Positions 25,739 to 35,050 of a stretch of 64,000 nt of DNA are shown here, piece after piece. Both the position numbers and the translations under genes were made by a program. The stretch comes from CAZWBR01 sp964632305 (GTDB lineage: Bacteria; Bacteroidota; Bacteroidia; Bacteroidales; Prolixibacteraceae): contig CAZWBR010000015.1 of the NCBI GenBank assembly GCA_964632305.1, positions 13,883 through 77,882 on the forward strand. Direction: 5' to 3'. Position 1 is the first letter of the stretch, and each line of letters opens with the position of its first letter. The notes under the pieces are model-generated. The model did not search any database. It had not been told where the DNA came from and saw nothing but the letters and a program-made list of their open reading frames with translations.

Positions 25739-25865
25739 ATTGGATTGTTTAGAACCAACGTTCATAAATCGATAAGCGATGATGTCTGAGAGTACAGGTA
25801 CCTATCCTGGGTCGAAAGTCTAAAGTCCTGCTTCCTGATCCCTGATAACAAAACAGTGATACTTA

Positions 25866-26861
25866 CTATGGCACTTCGACCGTATTCAGGATTTCACTGA
25901 TGATCTCTTCCGAAGAGAGGTTGTTGGCTTCAGCCTCGTAGCTTAGCCCGATACGGTGGCGCATCACGTCGTGACAGACGGCACGAACATCTTCAGGGAT
26001 CACATAGCCGCGACGTTTGATGAAGGCATAGGCTTTGGAGGCCTGGGCCAGGCTGATGGAAGCACGGGGAGAGGCGCCGTAGGAGATCATCTCTTTAAAT
26101 TTGGCTAATCCATGGGCTTCCGGTTCGCGGGTGGCAAATACGATATCCACGATATATTTTTGGATTTTCTCATCCATATAGACCTCTTTCACCACTTCGC
26201 GGGCACGTACGATGTCGGACGGCTTAATCACAGAAGTGGCTTTGGGGAACTGTTTCAGCAAATTGAGCTGGATGATCAGTTTCTCTTCTTCCTTTTTCGG
26301 GTAGTTGAGGACCACTTTCAGCATAAAACGGTCGACCTGAGCTTCAGGCAGGCGATAGGTCCCTTCCTGTTCGATGGGGTTTTGAGTCGCCATTACAAGG
26401 AATGGATCTTCGAGTTTATAGGTCTGGTCACTGATGGTGATCTGACGTTCCTGCATGGCTTCCAGGAGTGCTGACTGAACTTTGGCAGGAGCACGGTTGA
26501 TTTCATCGGCCAATACGAAATTGGTGAAAATAGGCCCTTTTTTGACCATAAACTCTTCCTTCTTCTGACTGTAGATCATGGTGCCGAGAAGGTCAGCGGG
26601 AAGAAGATCGGGGGTAAACTGGATACGGGCGAATTTGGCATCGATCGTTTGGGCTAAAGTGTTTATCGCCAGAGTTTTTGCGAGCCCAGGAACCCCTTCG
26701 AGCAGGATGTGTCCATCGGATAGCAATCCGATCAACAAACTCTCGATAAGATGTTTTTGTCCAACAATTATCTTATTCATCTCCATTGAGATAAGATCAA
26801 CGAATGAACTTTCGCGCTGTATGCGTTCGTTGAGTTCCCTGATATCAACTGTTTGGTTCAT
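25866..26861 (-). CDS. moxR: MoxR-family AAA+ ATPase
   Basis: A 331-residue AAA+ protein of the MoxR (APE2220/RavA relative) group. Walker A is GVPGLAKT (residues 56-63), Walker B VLADEINRAPAKVQSALLEAM, sensor 1 VMATQNPIEQEGTYRLPEAQVDRFML and the C-terminal lid has YGASPRASISLAQASKAYAF. MoxR proteins act as chaperones that load cofactors or remodel VWA-domain partners, here the DUF58, BatA and BatB proteins. It is the first gene of the bat cluster; the region upstream (26862-27007) should hold its promoter but no perfect consensus is visible. Confidence 0.94.
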   Translation of the reverse strand: MNQTVDIRELNERIQRESSFVDLISMEMNKIIVGQKHLIESLLIGLLSDGHILLEGVPGLAKTLAINTLAQTIDAKFARIQFTPDLLPADLLGTMIYSQKKEEFMVKKGPIFTNFVLADEINRAPAKVQSALLEAMQERQITISDQTYKLEDPFLVMATQNPIEQEGTYRLPEAQVDRFMLKVVLNYPKKEEEKLIIQLNLLKQFPKATSVIKPSDIVRAREVVKEVYMDEKIQKYIVDIVFATREPEAHGLAKFKEMISYGASPRASISLAQASKAYAFIKRRGYVIPEDVRAVCHDVMRHRIGLSYEAEANNLSSEEIISEILNTVEVP

Positions 26862-27007
26862 CTTTCTATAGATTATAAATTATGATTCGTTTTAAACGGT
26901 TACGAAAATAGTGTTTTGAATTGTTCTGCCCTATCTGTTTGTCTTAAAAAATGTTAAGCATTTTAACTACATCCGCCAATGACAAGCAGTCAGAGAGATA
27001 GCTTAAT

Positions 27008-27880
27008 TTATTTTTTGCTTTTAATGCCAATTACATTGGGTATTTTCCAAAAGTGGTCGTTGTCGTCATTTTCATAAGTCTTTGCAACATAACTTCCGAA
27101 TTTTGTGATCAGTGTATCTCCGGTATTGATATACAAACTGGCCTCCGGACCTCCTTCCAGATAGACTGTAGTGCGAATATTTAAAGGTAATCCGAGAAGA
27201 AAACCGATCATTTTTTGATGGGTATACGGAGAGCGGGTGAATACGAAATAGATCAGGCCTTCGATATCGGTGGCGCATAATATCATGCTGCAGGTTTGCC
27301 AGGGGCGTTTGTTCCAGGAGAGTGGATTGCCATGGTGATCGATCATCCGCATTCCCTGGCTGAAGGTGTTGAACCGGGGGCGGATTGAGTCCCATCGTGC
27401 GGCAGCCAGATCGAAAAGCTTGAAGGATGGTTCCGACTGGTCTTTCGGATTCATAGCCATCATTACATTGTATGATTTGTTCAGGCGGGGATTATTGAAA
27501 TGGGTGTAATTCTTCATATAACCCATATTGGTACGCCCATTGGCGAGGTTATACATCCCGGCATTAACGACCACACTCAATTCAAATTCGTCTGCCCATT
27601 CCCAGGCAGTGCGGTTTTTTTTTCCGTGTTCCGTCGAGCTAAGGAGCTGGAACTGAAAAATATTGGGATCAATTTTTAAGATTGTCAGTTTGGAGTCATT
27701 CAAAAACGATTTCTCAGGAGCTTCATAATCGCAAATCCAGCACCCTTCCATTAGTTGTTTCCACTTTAACGGTAAGGTATCCTGAGTCTGCCCAACCGAG
27801 TTATTGGAGAAGAGAAAAATTAAAAGGGACAACGCGAACGTCATCCCTGGTGAAAAATCCTTTATGATTTTGTTATGCAT
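27008..27880 (-). CDS. Phosphodiester glycosidase-like protein (NAGPA/DUF2233 family)
   Basis: Started at ATG 27878-27880, which gives a membrane signal (MHNKIIKDFSPGMTFALSLL...). The 290-residue exported protein carries the NAGPA-family landmarks: VVVNAGMYN near the centre-left, later a loop with FSQGMRMIDHHGNP and EGGPEASLYINTGD near the end. The family includes the enzyme that uncovers mannose-6-phosphate and bacterial proteins that act on phosphodiester-linked sugars, for instance in envelope glycans. The start overlaps the upstream gene by 8 nt, so the pair is one unit. Substrate unknown. Confidence 0.75.
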   Translation of the reverse strand: MHNKIIKDFSPGMTFALSLLIFLFSNNSVGQTQDTLPLKWKQLMEGCWICDYEAPEKSFLNDSKLTILKIDPNIFQFQLLSSTEHGKKNRTAWEWADEFELSVVVNAGMYNLANGRTNMGYMKNYTHFNNPRLNKSYNVMMAMNPKDQSEPSFKLFDLAAARWDSIRPRFNTFSQGMRMIDHHGNPLSWNKRPWQTCSMILCATDIEGLIYFVFTRSPYTHQKMIGFLLGLPLNIRTTVYLEGGPEASLYINTGDTLITKFGSYVAKTYENDDNDHFWKIPNVIGIKSKK

Positions 27881-29003
27881 TAGGTTCTTCAAATTTTTTA
27901 TCCCTAAAGGGGAAGAGGTCAAACAATTCGCCTGAATAATAAAACTCATAGGCTATCGAACCAAAGGTATAAGTTTTATCGCGAATTACAATTCTGGAGC
28001 CACCTACAATCGGATTGGATTTTGGAACTGAAACCTCAAAGCCGATATTATAGAGCGTGGCCAGTATTTCGGGGCGGGTATCAATCGGGTATCCGGCTTT
28101 TTCCCATTGCATTTTAATCTGTTTGATGTTAAGAGCGGCGTAAAGGTAAGAATAGAAATGGTTCTTGTAGGAGGTTAATCGCTGGAACCGCTCCTCCTCG
28201 ATAGCCTGGGTTTTGAAATCAAGCAGGTGTTCATATTGAGGCCCTAGATAGAAAACCGAGTTTCTGTCTTTCAGGTTTCGTTCAATCATTTCAGCCGTGG
28301 GTACTTTTATTCCGGTAACCCCGAGCGAGAATTGAGTTTCGACCGACAATATTTTGAGGGGGCCAATCCATTTTTTATAGGCTTCGCGGTTGGAGTTGAA
28401 GAGACGGATCTGTTCGCCGACCAAAGCGGCAACAATCAGACGGGGTTCTACACCAGTCAGCATAGCTGTCGAATCGATTAAGGCCTTGTCTTTGGCAACA
28501 GCATATTTGAAATCCTGCCATTCAGAAATGTTCATCCATTCGAAGACACTACCGCTGTTGGCATTTGTTTCCCTGACCTGTTGGCCTGCATCGAACTGGG
28601 CAATTTCATTCAGATATTGCTGGTTGTCCTGTAATCTGAGATTGGCGGCTCCCAACATCCTCTGTGCTTCACCGATATTCTGGCTTTTAATGTAGGCATT
28701 CAGGATATTAAAAGAGTGATCGGGATAATATTTTCCCAGAACTAAAACATCGTGGAAGAACTTGGATTCTTCGTAGTCGAAGGAAGCGCTATCTATTACG
28801 GAGGATTGGCCATATTTATCCTCGATTTCCTGGAAGTAGCGGTCGTTAAAATCCACTGCTCCCGGATCGTCGGTAATGTGCAGTTTGACTGCCATGAAGG
28901 CTGTTGTCAGAAAAAAACCAATGCAGGCAAAGATGCCCACAAATCCAAAGATTGAATATTTAATGATTTTTCGGGAAACTTTCTTGTCTTTATCCGGGAC
29001 CAT
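27873..29003 (-). CDS. Membrane-anchored protein of unknown function
   Basis: Started at ATG 29001-29003 (MVPDKDKKVSRKIIKYSIFG); the frame is open further upstream only from a TTG. The 376-residue product has one N-terminal transmembrane helix (about 15-40) and a large extracytoplasmic helical region. The part TGVEPRLIVAALVGEQIRLF, followed by FSLGVTGIKVPTAEMIERNL, recalls the Glu-containing helix and the G-x-x-Q/S-loop of lysozyme-like lytic transglycosylases, but the match is weak. It is coupled to the phosphodiester-glycosidase-like gene, which suggests joint work on an envelope polymer. Not assigned to a family with confidence. Confidence 0.6.
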   Translation of the reverse strand: MVPDKDKKVSRKIIKYSIFGFVGIFACIGFFLTTAFMAVKLHITDDPGAVDFNDRYFQEIEDKYGQSSVIDSASFDYEESKFFHDVLVLGKYYPDHSFNILNAYIKSQNIGEAQRMLGAANLRLQDNQQYLNEIAQFDAGQQVRETNANSGSVFEWMNISEWQDFKYAVAKDKALIDSTAMLTGVEPRLIVAALVGEQIRLFNSNREAYKKWIGPLKILSVETQFSLGVTGIKVPTAEMIERNLKDRNSVFYLGPQYEHLLDFKTQAIEEERFQRLTSYKNHFYSYLYAALNIKQIKMQWEKAGYPIDTRPEILATLYNIGFEVSVPKSNPIVGGSRIVIRDKTYTFGSIAYEFYYSGELFDLFPFRDKKFEEPNA

Positions 29004-29376
29004 AGTGCTATTAAAATTTCGGTACAAAAATATCGAAAAGTGACCCTCTTAATTCTTGTTTATCTCTTCCTTATCAAAGAATTAATGATAAAATTACATT
29101 ACCCGTCAGCTTTCCGGGATTGGTCATTCAGTCAGAGGCTTACGTATTGTATTGGAGTGGGTTGTTCAGGTCGGTTTTCATTTTTTTTTCATGTAAAGGT
29201 TCAGGGCTTGGTTAGGGGTGGATATAAAGGTAGGAAATAAAATGACCCGGTGATAGTTTTGGTTAGTGTCAGAGGTCGCTTATACCTTTTTTCAAGGTCT
29301 CGTTCCCTGATTAAAATGAATCACAAGCATCGGTTGGGTTGAAAGATGCTTGTGATTCGTGAAGCTTTTGGAGAGG
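29004..29376. other. Intergenic region with one strong hairpin
   Basis: Region of about 370 nt upstream of the membrane-anchored protein gene. It contains the 14-bp hairpin at 29318-29358; otherwise only AT-rich and T-rich stretches. No RNA gene or promoter with both boxes is evident. Confidence 0.45.
29318..29358 (-). terminator. Hairpin terminator of the TIGR00266 gene
   Basis: Perfect 14-bp inverted repeat (29318-29331 with 29345-29358, loop of 13). On the minus strand it follows the TIGR00266 stop by about 20 nt and continues into ATTTTAAT, a weak T-tract. Confidence 0.65.
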
Positions 29377-30141
29377 TTACTCAAACAGGTTGTTCAGCAA
29401 TCCGCTTGATTCTTTTCTTGAGTTACTACTGAAGGTACCCAACTGGGCGATCAGTTTTCGGATCGGCATCGATTGCAGCCATACTTTTCCGGTGCCGCGT
29501 AAAGTGGCCAGAAAGATTCCTTCGCCCCCGAATACCATTGAACGGAGGGTTCCCGACTGCTCAATGTCGAAATCGATCGATGGTTCGAATCCAACCACAC
29601 AGCCGGTATCGACACGTAAAACTTCGTTGTTCAGGTAGCGTTCAACAACTGTTCCCCCCGCATGTATAAAGGCTTTACCGTCGCCTTGCAGTTCCTGAAG
29701 AATGAACCCCTCGCCGCCGAAGAGCCCTGAACCGAGCTTACGGTTGAAGCGCATGGTGACCTTAGTCCCAAGCGCGGCACAGAGGAAAGCGTCTTTCTGA
29801 ACGATGACCGATCCGCCCAACTGTTGCAGGTCGAGCGGGACGATTGTTCCGGGATAGGGGGCGGAGAAAGCCACTTTCCGTTTGCCCCTTCCCTGGTTGG
29901 TGAAGTGGGTCATAAAGATCGACTCACCGGTAATAATGCGTGAACCGGCCGAGAGCAGTTTATCGAAGAAACCGCCTGAAGGATTGGAACCGTCTCCCAT
30001 CCGGGCTGTATAGGTGATGCCATCTTCCATATACATCATGGCGCCGGCTTCGGCAATCACTGTTTCTGACGGATCGAGTTCAACTTCAACCAACTGAACG
30101 TCGTTGCCAATAATCTTGTAATCAATTTCGTGCGATCGCAT
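29377..30141 (-). CDS. TIGR00266 family protein (AIM24/DUF124)
   Basis: A 254-residue protein of the AIM24/TIGR00266 family of double-psi or jelly-roll-like folds: VELDPSETVIAEAGAMMYMEDGI at the start, ESIFMTHFTNQGRGKRKVAFSAPYPGTIVPLDL, GEGFILQELQGDGKAFIHAGGTV and FGGEGIFLATLRGTGKVWLQSM. These proteins are widespread and uncharacterised, cytoplasmic in bacteria. It lies 190 nt downstream of the lipid kinase on the same strand and ends at a strong hairpin, so it could be a separate unit or the end of the lipid operon. Confidence 0.85.
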   Translation of the reverse strand: MRSHEIDYKIIGNDVQLVEVELDPSETVIAEAGAMMYMEDGITYTARMGDGSNPSGGFFDKLLSAGSRIITGESIFMTHFTNQGRGKRKVAFSAPYPGTIVPLDLQQLGGSVIVQKDAFLCAALGTKVTMRFNRKLGSGLFGGEGFILQELQGDGKAFIHAGGTVVERYLNNEVLRVDTGCVVGFEPSIDFDIEQSGTLRSMVFGGEGIFLATLRGTGKVWLQSMPIRKLIAQLGTFSSNSRKESSGLLNNLFE

Positions 30142-30331
30142 ATTGTTTTTCTGGTTAATTAAATATAGAATGATAAAGGTACAAAATTTGTGATATTCTC
30201 AGTCCCATTTCCCGGTTCTTCCGGGGTTGATCCGGATAAAAATCAGTAAATAGGAAAAGGATTCGATTGTTTAAACTGTTGAGGTTCGTTTGAAGGATTA
30301 ATTAATTTGCTGTGATTGAGCGTTTGTGTTT

Positions 30332-31291
30332 TTATTTGGTTGGGATAATTAAGGGCAGATCTTCCAGGGCTAAGGTGATGGTACAAGGTAAAAATCCGAT
30401 CGGGTCGCCATCAGCTTCGATTTCAACTGGTTGAGCTGAGGATAGCGCTATCTCACGGGTGAAGGATAATTGAAGGTAATCGTTGTTTTCGAAGGGTTTG
30501 CCGCTGTAAACTTTACGCAGTAATGGTAATATGTGGGTCAATTTCAGATTTTGTACAGTCAGTTTGTAGAATTTTCGCTCTTCATCGATGGATTGTACCG
30601 GTACGCGGATTCCGGAGGCAATAAAAGGGGTGATACCAATGGAAAGGTTGATCAGGTTGGTATGAAGCGTCTGCAACTCCTCCTCCTTCATGGTCAGTGG
30701 AAATGATTTGAATCTGACCAGTAATCCGGTCAAAGAAAGGAGAGTGCCCAAAAAATCACCTGCGCGGTGACGGATTCCGCTGTTGGCTCTTCGTGCCAGT
30801 TGAGCTCCCAATCCAATATTGGCGCAACACGCGAAATAGCGTACCTGGGAAGGAAATGACCGGGCTTCCACATTTACCGAATTGGGTGATCCGAAGGTGA
30901 TTCTTCCAACAGGGATTGGCCGGGACCTCCCTTGCAGAATGGAATCCACGGCATCTTCAATTTTGGTTGGGATATGATAGCTTTTATTGAAATCGGGACT
31001 GGTGCCGGTATAGATCACTCCAAATTTGGAAGGAGAGAGGAGACATCCCGCTTGGTCGTAAAAGCTGTTTATCACGGCATTGATGGTCCCGTCCCCGCCC
31101 ACTGCAACAATAGTTTTATAGCCGTCAATATGGGCCTGACGCGAACCAGACAGAGCGTCTTTCAGGCTGTCTGTCCGGTAGTAATTCACTTCCAGGTCCC
31201 TTCCCCCGAATAGCTGAATGATCTTTTCAAACGATCGTTGGCTTCGGCCGGAATGAGCGCCAGGATTCAAAATCAGGAAGATGTCTTTCAT
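30332..31291 (-). CDS. Diacylglycerol-kinase-fold lipid kinase (YegS/DgkB type)
   Basis: A 319-residue soluble lipid kinase. The N-terminal domain has the nucleotide-binding motif VAVGGDGTINAVINSFYD after the opening LILNPGAHSGRS; the C-terminal beta domain has VEIEADGDPIG near the end. Members phosphorylate diacylglycerol, sphingosine or ceramide. It lies 36 nt after the alpha-oxoamine synthase gene, so here a sphingoid- or ceramide-type substrate is a reasonable inference, as DAGK-fold ceramide kinases are known in bacteria. Undecaprenol or diacylglycerol remain alternatives. Confidence 0.82.
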   Translation of the reverse strand: MKDIFLILNPGAHSGRSQRSFEKIIQLFGGRDLEVNYYRTDSLKDALSGSRQAHIDGYKTIVAVGGDGTINAVINSFYDQAGCLLSPSKFGVIYTGTSPDFNKSYHIPTKIEDAVDSILQGRSRPIPVGRITFGSPNSVNVEARSFPSQVRYFACCANIGLGAQLARRANSGIRHRAGDFLGTLLSLTGLLVRFKSFPLTMKEEELQTLHTNLINLSIGITPFIASGIRVPVQSIDEERKFYKLTVQNLKLTHILPLLRKVYSGKPFENNDYLQLSFTREIALSSAQPVEIEADGDPIGFLPCTITLALEDLPLIIPTK

Positions 31292-31327
31292 CCGTAAATA
31301 ATTAAATACATTTTCCTTCTCTTTTTA

Positions 31328-32503
31328 TTATTTTAATCTGAGTTGTCTGATTAATTCTTCAGTTCGCTGAATCGTCTCTTCCCGCATATTGGCCCCGGCA
31401 ATCAGTCGGATGCGCCCCTCTTTCAGGGGAACGGAAGGATAGACAAACGGGGTAGTAATGATATGTTGATCCCAAAAGGATTTGGACAACCGGATGGTTT
31501 CAGAAGTGTCGCCCGATTTAATGGAGGTGATGGGAGCTTTCCCATCGGTTAAATTAAATCCTGCATTCAACAGTGCAGACTCGATCCGATGCTTGGCGCT
31601 CCACATATTTTGACTGAGTTGGGGAAAATCGTTGCGGATAATTTCGATAGCTTTTTCTATTCCCGCCAGGACCGAGGGTAACAAGGCGGTGGAATAGACC
31701 AGGTTGGAACTGTGATATTGCATCCAGTTGATCAGGGAAGCTTTTCCGCAGACTGCTCCGCCAATATTGGCCAAAGCCTTACCCAATGAGGTGGTATAAA
31801 TGCCTTGGTAATCGGTGATGCCCGAATATTCCAGGATGCCTCTGGCATGCGTGCCAAGAACGCCAATCCCATGTGAATCATCTACAACCGGGATGGCGTC
31901 ATATTTCAAGCAGAGTTCATTGATCTCACTGAAAGCGGCTATTGTTCCTTCAGTGGAGAAGACCGATTCGGCAACTACAAAGACCGTGCGGTAATTATTG
32001 CTGTTCTTCAGGAGCATCTCCAGATAATCCATGTCGTTATGTTTGAACGGTGAGATCCGGCATCCCGAGCTTTTCAATCCTTCAAGGAGGGAGGAGTGGG
32101 CGCAGCGATCGACCAGTGCGAGATCTTCACGTTGGGCGATGGCGTTGAAAATACCGAGATTGGCCTGGTAGCAGGAGGGATAGATCACTGTTTTTTCGGT
32201 GCCGGTGAAATCGGAGATTAGCTCTTCAACACGGTGGTGTAAATCGGAATAGCCGCTGGCGATGGGCGTTGCACAAAGTGAGGAGCCATATTGGTCGATA
32301 GCCTCCTTGCAGGCCTGTTTTATCTTTGGGTAATTGGCTAATCCCAAATAATTGTTGGACGCCAGATCGATAAACGGTTCCCCTTCGATGATCATCTCAT
32401 CGCTCAATTCGGACTGAACCTGGTGATAATATGGATTATGCCCGGCCTTTTCGACAACATCCATATCCACTCGGAAGCGCTTATAAAAATTATCTTTTTT
32501 CAT
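31328..32503 (-). CDS. Alpha-oxoamine synthase (serine palmitoyltransferase/KBL/AONS family)
   Basis: A 391-residue fold-type I PLP enzyme. Visible active-site parts are the stacking His136 (RCAHSSLLEG), the DDSHGIGVLG motif (Asp209/His211 region) and the Schiff-base Lys242 (TTSLGKALANIGG). The family condenses an acyl thioester with an amino acid and releases CO2. DDSH and SLGKAL are also seen in 2-amino-3-ketobutyrate ligases, so motif alone does not decide the substrate. Its ATG overlaps the ACP stop by 4 nt, which points to an acyl-ACP donor and so to sphingoid-base-like lipid synthesis rather than threonine catabolism or biotin. Confidence 0.8.
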   Translation of the reverse strand: MKKDNFYKRFRVDMDVVEKAGHNPYYHQVQSELSDEMIIEGEPFIDLASNNYLGLANYPKIKQACKEAIDQYGSSLCATPIASGYSDLHHRVEELISDFTGTEKTVIYPSCYQANLGIFNAIAQREDLALVDRCAHSSLLEGLKSSGCRISPFKHNDMDYLEMLLKNSNNYRTVFVVAESVFSTEGTIAAFSEINELCLKYDAIPVVDDSHGIGVLGTHARGILEYSGITDYQGIYTTSLGKALANIGGAVCGKASLINWMQYHSSNLVYSTALLPSVLAGIEKAIEIIRNDFPQLSQNMWSAKHRIESALLNAGFNLTDGKAPITSIKSGDTSETIRLSKSFWDQHIITTPFVYPSVPLKEGRIRLIAGANMREETIQRTEELIRQLRLK

Positions 32504-32748
32504 TGTCCCGGTTTTTTTGGAACTGAACCGTCCAGGGTCCTGATGATTTCGCCCACGGTTTTTATTTTTTCGACTTCGCCCATATCTACTTTATAGGAGA
32601 AATTAGCTTCGATGGCATCGATGACCATCAACATATCCAGGGAGTCGAGATAAAGATCATCGGTCAGGTTCATTTCCGGGGTAATGGGAAATTGGATCTC
32701 TTTTACCGATTTGATTATCCTGATAACTTTTTCCTGAGTTGTTTCCAT
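32500..32748 (-). CDS. Dedicated acyl carrier protein
   Basis: An 82-residue acidic carrier protein; the ATG at 32746-32748 was chosen because 23 further upstream codons do not fit the family. The phosphopantetheine site is Ser36 in DLYLDSLDMLMVIDAIEANF, with the usual helix II after it. It is not the housekeeping AcpP by context (no fab genes) and has an unusual IEANFSYKVDMGEVEKIKTVGEII helix III region. Overlap of 4 nt with the synthase gene implies equal production and a direct partnership. Confidence 0.85.
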   Translation of the reverse strand: METTQEKVIRIIKSVKEIQFPITPEMNLTDDLYLDSLDMLMVIDAIEANFSYKVDMGEVEKIKTVGEIIRTLDGSVPKKPGQ

Positions 32749-32792
32749 GGTAAAGTTTTTAGAAGTTAATAAAATAAAACAGACAGGAGTTC

Positions 32793-34010
32793 TTAAGTTT
32801 CCAATTCCTGTTCCCATTGGTTAAAGCACCGGGTGGGATATATGGAATCGCACATTACGGCGCATTTATTGCAGCTGATGCATCTGAAGTTGTATTGTTG
32901 ATTTTCTCTTAATTTGACAACCAAATCGGGTTCGGAAATAAATGGACGGCAGAGGCTGACAAAATCGATTCCGCAATCCTGAATTGCGTGGTGGATTTGA
33001 TCGCCATTTCTGAATCCACCTACGACAATTAACGGGATTCTGGTTTTTTTACGGGCTAATTCGGCATAGGATAGGTTGTACATAGGTTTCATCGGGATTA
33101 GCTGTTTTTTCAGGTAGGGGAAGAGAAATTTCCGGGCTATCCATTTATCGAATATTCCCTTTTTTTTGAAGGTCCAATTTTCCTTTAGGATACAATCAGC
33201 GGGGAAATCACCCCTGAAGATGTTAAAAGGGATATCCATGGTGCCATAACTGATTTCGATGGCGCTGACCTGTATCTTATCGAGAAACTCGATGAGATGG
33301 ATATACTGAGGCAGGGTAAAGGGCTGTTTGGAATTATCGGAGGCGCTGATTTTAATCAATACCGGGAAGTCTTTTCCGCACTTATCACGGATATCCTCTA
33401 TTATTTTCTGCAGGAAATATGTTCCTACATGGGTCTCGGGATCGGGCTTGAATTCGTCCTTACGATTATTGATAGAATCGAGCAGAAACTGATGGACCAG
33501 ATACCCGTGAGCCGCATGGATTTGGACTCCGTCAAAGCCTGATTTCTGGGCTAAAAGGGCGGCATTCCCAAATTGTCTGACGATTCCGAAGGTTTCGGCA
33601 GTAGTCAGAACATGCGGAATCTCATTAAAATAGTTTGATTTTTTATCGGAGGCTCCAACGGGTTGGCATCCGATCACCGAACTTAAGGTTTGTCGGCCGG
33701 TATGGGCAATTTGCAGAAATGCTTTGCAATCATAGCTGTGTACTATATCAGTCAGAAGCTGAAAGGGGTGAATTTTTTCGATGGAATCGCAACCGACTTG
33801 CCCGGGATGCATCGCTTTCCCTTTTACATCGACATAAGCAAATCCGGTAATAACAGCCGCCACATCATGTGAGGCTAACTGTTTGTAGATATGGTAATAG
33901 GGCGCCCTTGGAATGCCTTTTTCATCGGCAGCCCCTTCGAAAGTGGCCGAACGGATGATCCGGTTTTTCAATCTTACAAGACCGATATTTTCTTCTTCGA
34001 ATATTTCCAT
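32793..34010 (-). CDS. NADH:flavin oxidoreductase (Old Yellow Enzyme family) with cysteine cluster
   Basis: A 405-residue TIM-barrel flavoprotein. OYE features are visible: LKNRIIRSATFEGAADEKGIP, the catalytic-site HTGRQT and IHAAHGYLVHQFL, and VVGGFRNGDQIHHAI for FMN phosphate. Near the C-terminus Cys377, Cys380, Cys383 and Cys387 (CISCNKCAVMC) resemble the 4Fe-4S site of 2,4-dienoyl-CoA reductase, but the second FAD/NAD domain of those enzymes is absent. A reductase of conjugated double bonds, perhaps of an unsaturated lipid or prenyl chain, is inferred. Spacing is 9 nt after the UbiA gene. Confidence 0.8.
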   Translation of the reverse strand: MEIFEEENIGLVRLKNRIIRSATFEGAADEKGIPRAPYYHIYKQLASHDVAAVITGFAYVDVKGKAMHPGQVGCDSIEKIHPFQLLTDIVHSYDCKAFLQIAHTGRQTLSSVIGCQPVGASDKKSNYFNEIPHVLTTAETFGIVRQFGNAALLAQKSGFDGVQIHAAHGYLVHQFLLDSINNRKDEFKPDPETHVGTYFLQKIIEDIRDKCGKDFPVLIKISASDNSKQPFTLPQYIHLIEFLDKIQVSAIEISYGTMDIPFNIFRGDFPADCILKENWTFKKKGIFDKWIARKFLFPYLKKQLIPMKPMYNLSYAELARKKTRIPLIVVGGFRNGDQIHHAIQDCGIDFVSLCRPFISEPDLVVKLRENQQYNFRCISCNKCAVMCDSIYPTRCFNQWEQELET

Positions 34011-34019
34011 TTGTTTCTT

Positions 34020-35039
34020 CTAAGCTTTGATGCTGGTATGAAGATTGAAAAGGAAGCCTACAAAGACATAGGTCAGCAGAAAGAGGATCAACCCTAATTC
34101 AGGGTTGAAGAGTGCGACGATAGTGGCCTGTCCGCAGGTGCAAGCCCTGAAGTTGGTGACCAGCGAATAGTAGGTCATCTCGCCCTGAGGATTTTGGTAA
34201 TAGAGCACCCCGGTCCAGATCTGAAGAAAGAGGGTCATCAATGCCAATATGATAAAGGTGTTATTGAGTTGGATCTGGAATCCTTTGAAGAGGTAATAAT
34301 CGATCAGAAAGATGAAAGAGGGCAGGAATGAGGCGAGAATGGAGATGACTTTATTTTTTTCCAACCCGTATTCGACTATGATGGTATTCTTGCCCGCTGC
34401 TTTATCGCCGACATAATCTTTAAAATAGGTGTAATAAGTCATAAGTCCATTCATCACGGCTATCAGCAGCAGTGCACTGATACGGCTTCGGGTGAAATAG
34501 ATCTCCATGGGGCCGCAGGCATAAAAGCCATAGAGGGCACACATCGAGATCATCACGCCAAATACGATATTTCCCCAAATTCCTTCTCCTTTGGCATATT
34601 CGTAAATCACATTCAGAACAGCCCCTATGGCAAGAGGGATGAGAGCCACAGGTTCGAGATAAAGCCAGGTGGTCAGCAGAATGACCAGCATCAGGAAGAG
34701 TGACAGGGACAGTGCATGATTCCGGTTCAATTCACCGGTAACCATCGGTCGTTGGGGGGCGTTGATTTTATCCTCCTTGTAACCAAGGTAGTCGTTTACA
34801 ATCTGATTGATTCCCCAAGCCAGGAAAAGAATGACAATAATGACGATTTGTTTGCTGACAGAGGCTGAAACTTCGATGGTGCGCACCAGACCGGAAGTTC
34901 CCCGGGGGCCTGCAGTATTGGCAATAAATTGATAATGCGATACTCCCACGCATCCGGCAATTCCTGTCACGAAAGAATAATAGATGCGCATCGATTTCCC
35001 GTAGGCTCTTAAAAATCGGAAGGTGGCTGCCCAGTTCAT
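34020..35039 (-). CDS. UbiA-family prenyltransferase
   Basis: A 339-residue integral membrane protein (about nine helices) started at ATG 35037-35039. The first Asp-rich motif is NDYLGYKEDKINAPQRP (Asn82 to Asp90) and the second is YFKDYVGDKAAGKNT near residue 215; both bind the prenyl diphosphate through Mg2+. UbiA enzymes attach prenyl chains to quinone rings, haem, glycerophosphate or sugars. MenA-type function is not implied, because the sequence motif NDYxxYxEDKIN is also found in chlorophyll- and geranylgeranylglyceryl-type members. The acceptor in this operon is unknown. Confidence 0.85.
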   Translation of the reverse strand: MNWAATFRFLRAYGKSMRIYYSFVTGIAGCVGVSHYQFIANTAGPRGTSGLVRTIEVSASVSKQIVIIVILFLAWGINQIVNDYLGYKEDKINAPQRPMVTGELNRNHALSLSLFLMLVILLTTWLYLEPVALIPLAIGAVLNVIYEYAKGEGIWGNIVFGVMISMCALYGFYACGPMEIYFTRSRISALLLIAVMNGLMTYYTYFKDYVGDKAAGKNTIIVEYGLEKNKVISILASFLPSFIFLIDYYLFKGFQIQLNNTFIILALMTLFLQIWTGVLYYQNPQGEMTYYSLVTNFRACTCGQATIVALFNPELGLILFLLTYVFVGFLFNLHTSIKA

Positions 35040-35050
35040 AGTTCTTAGTT

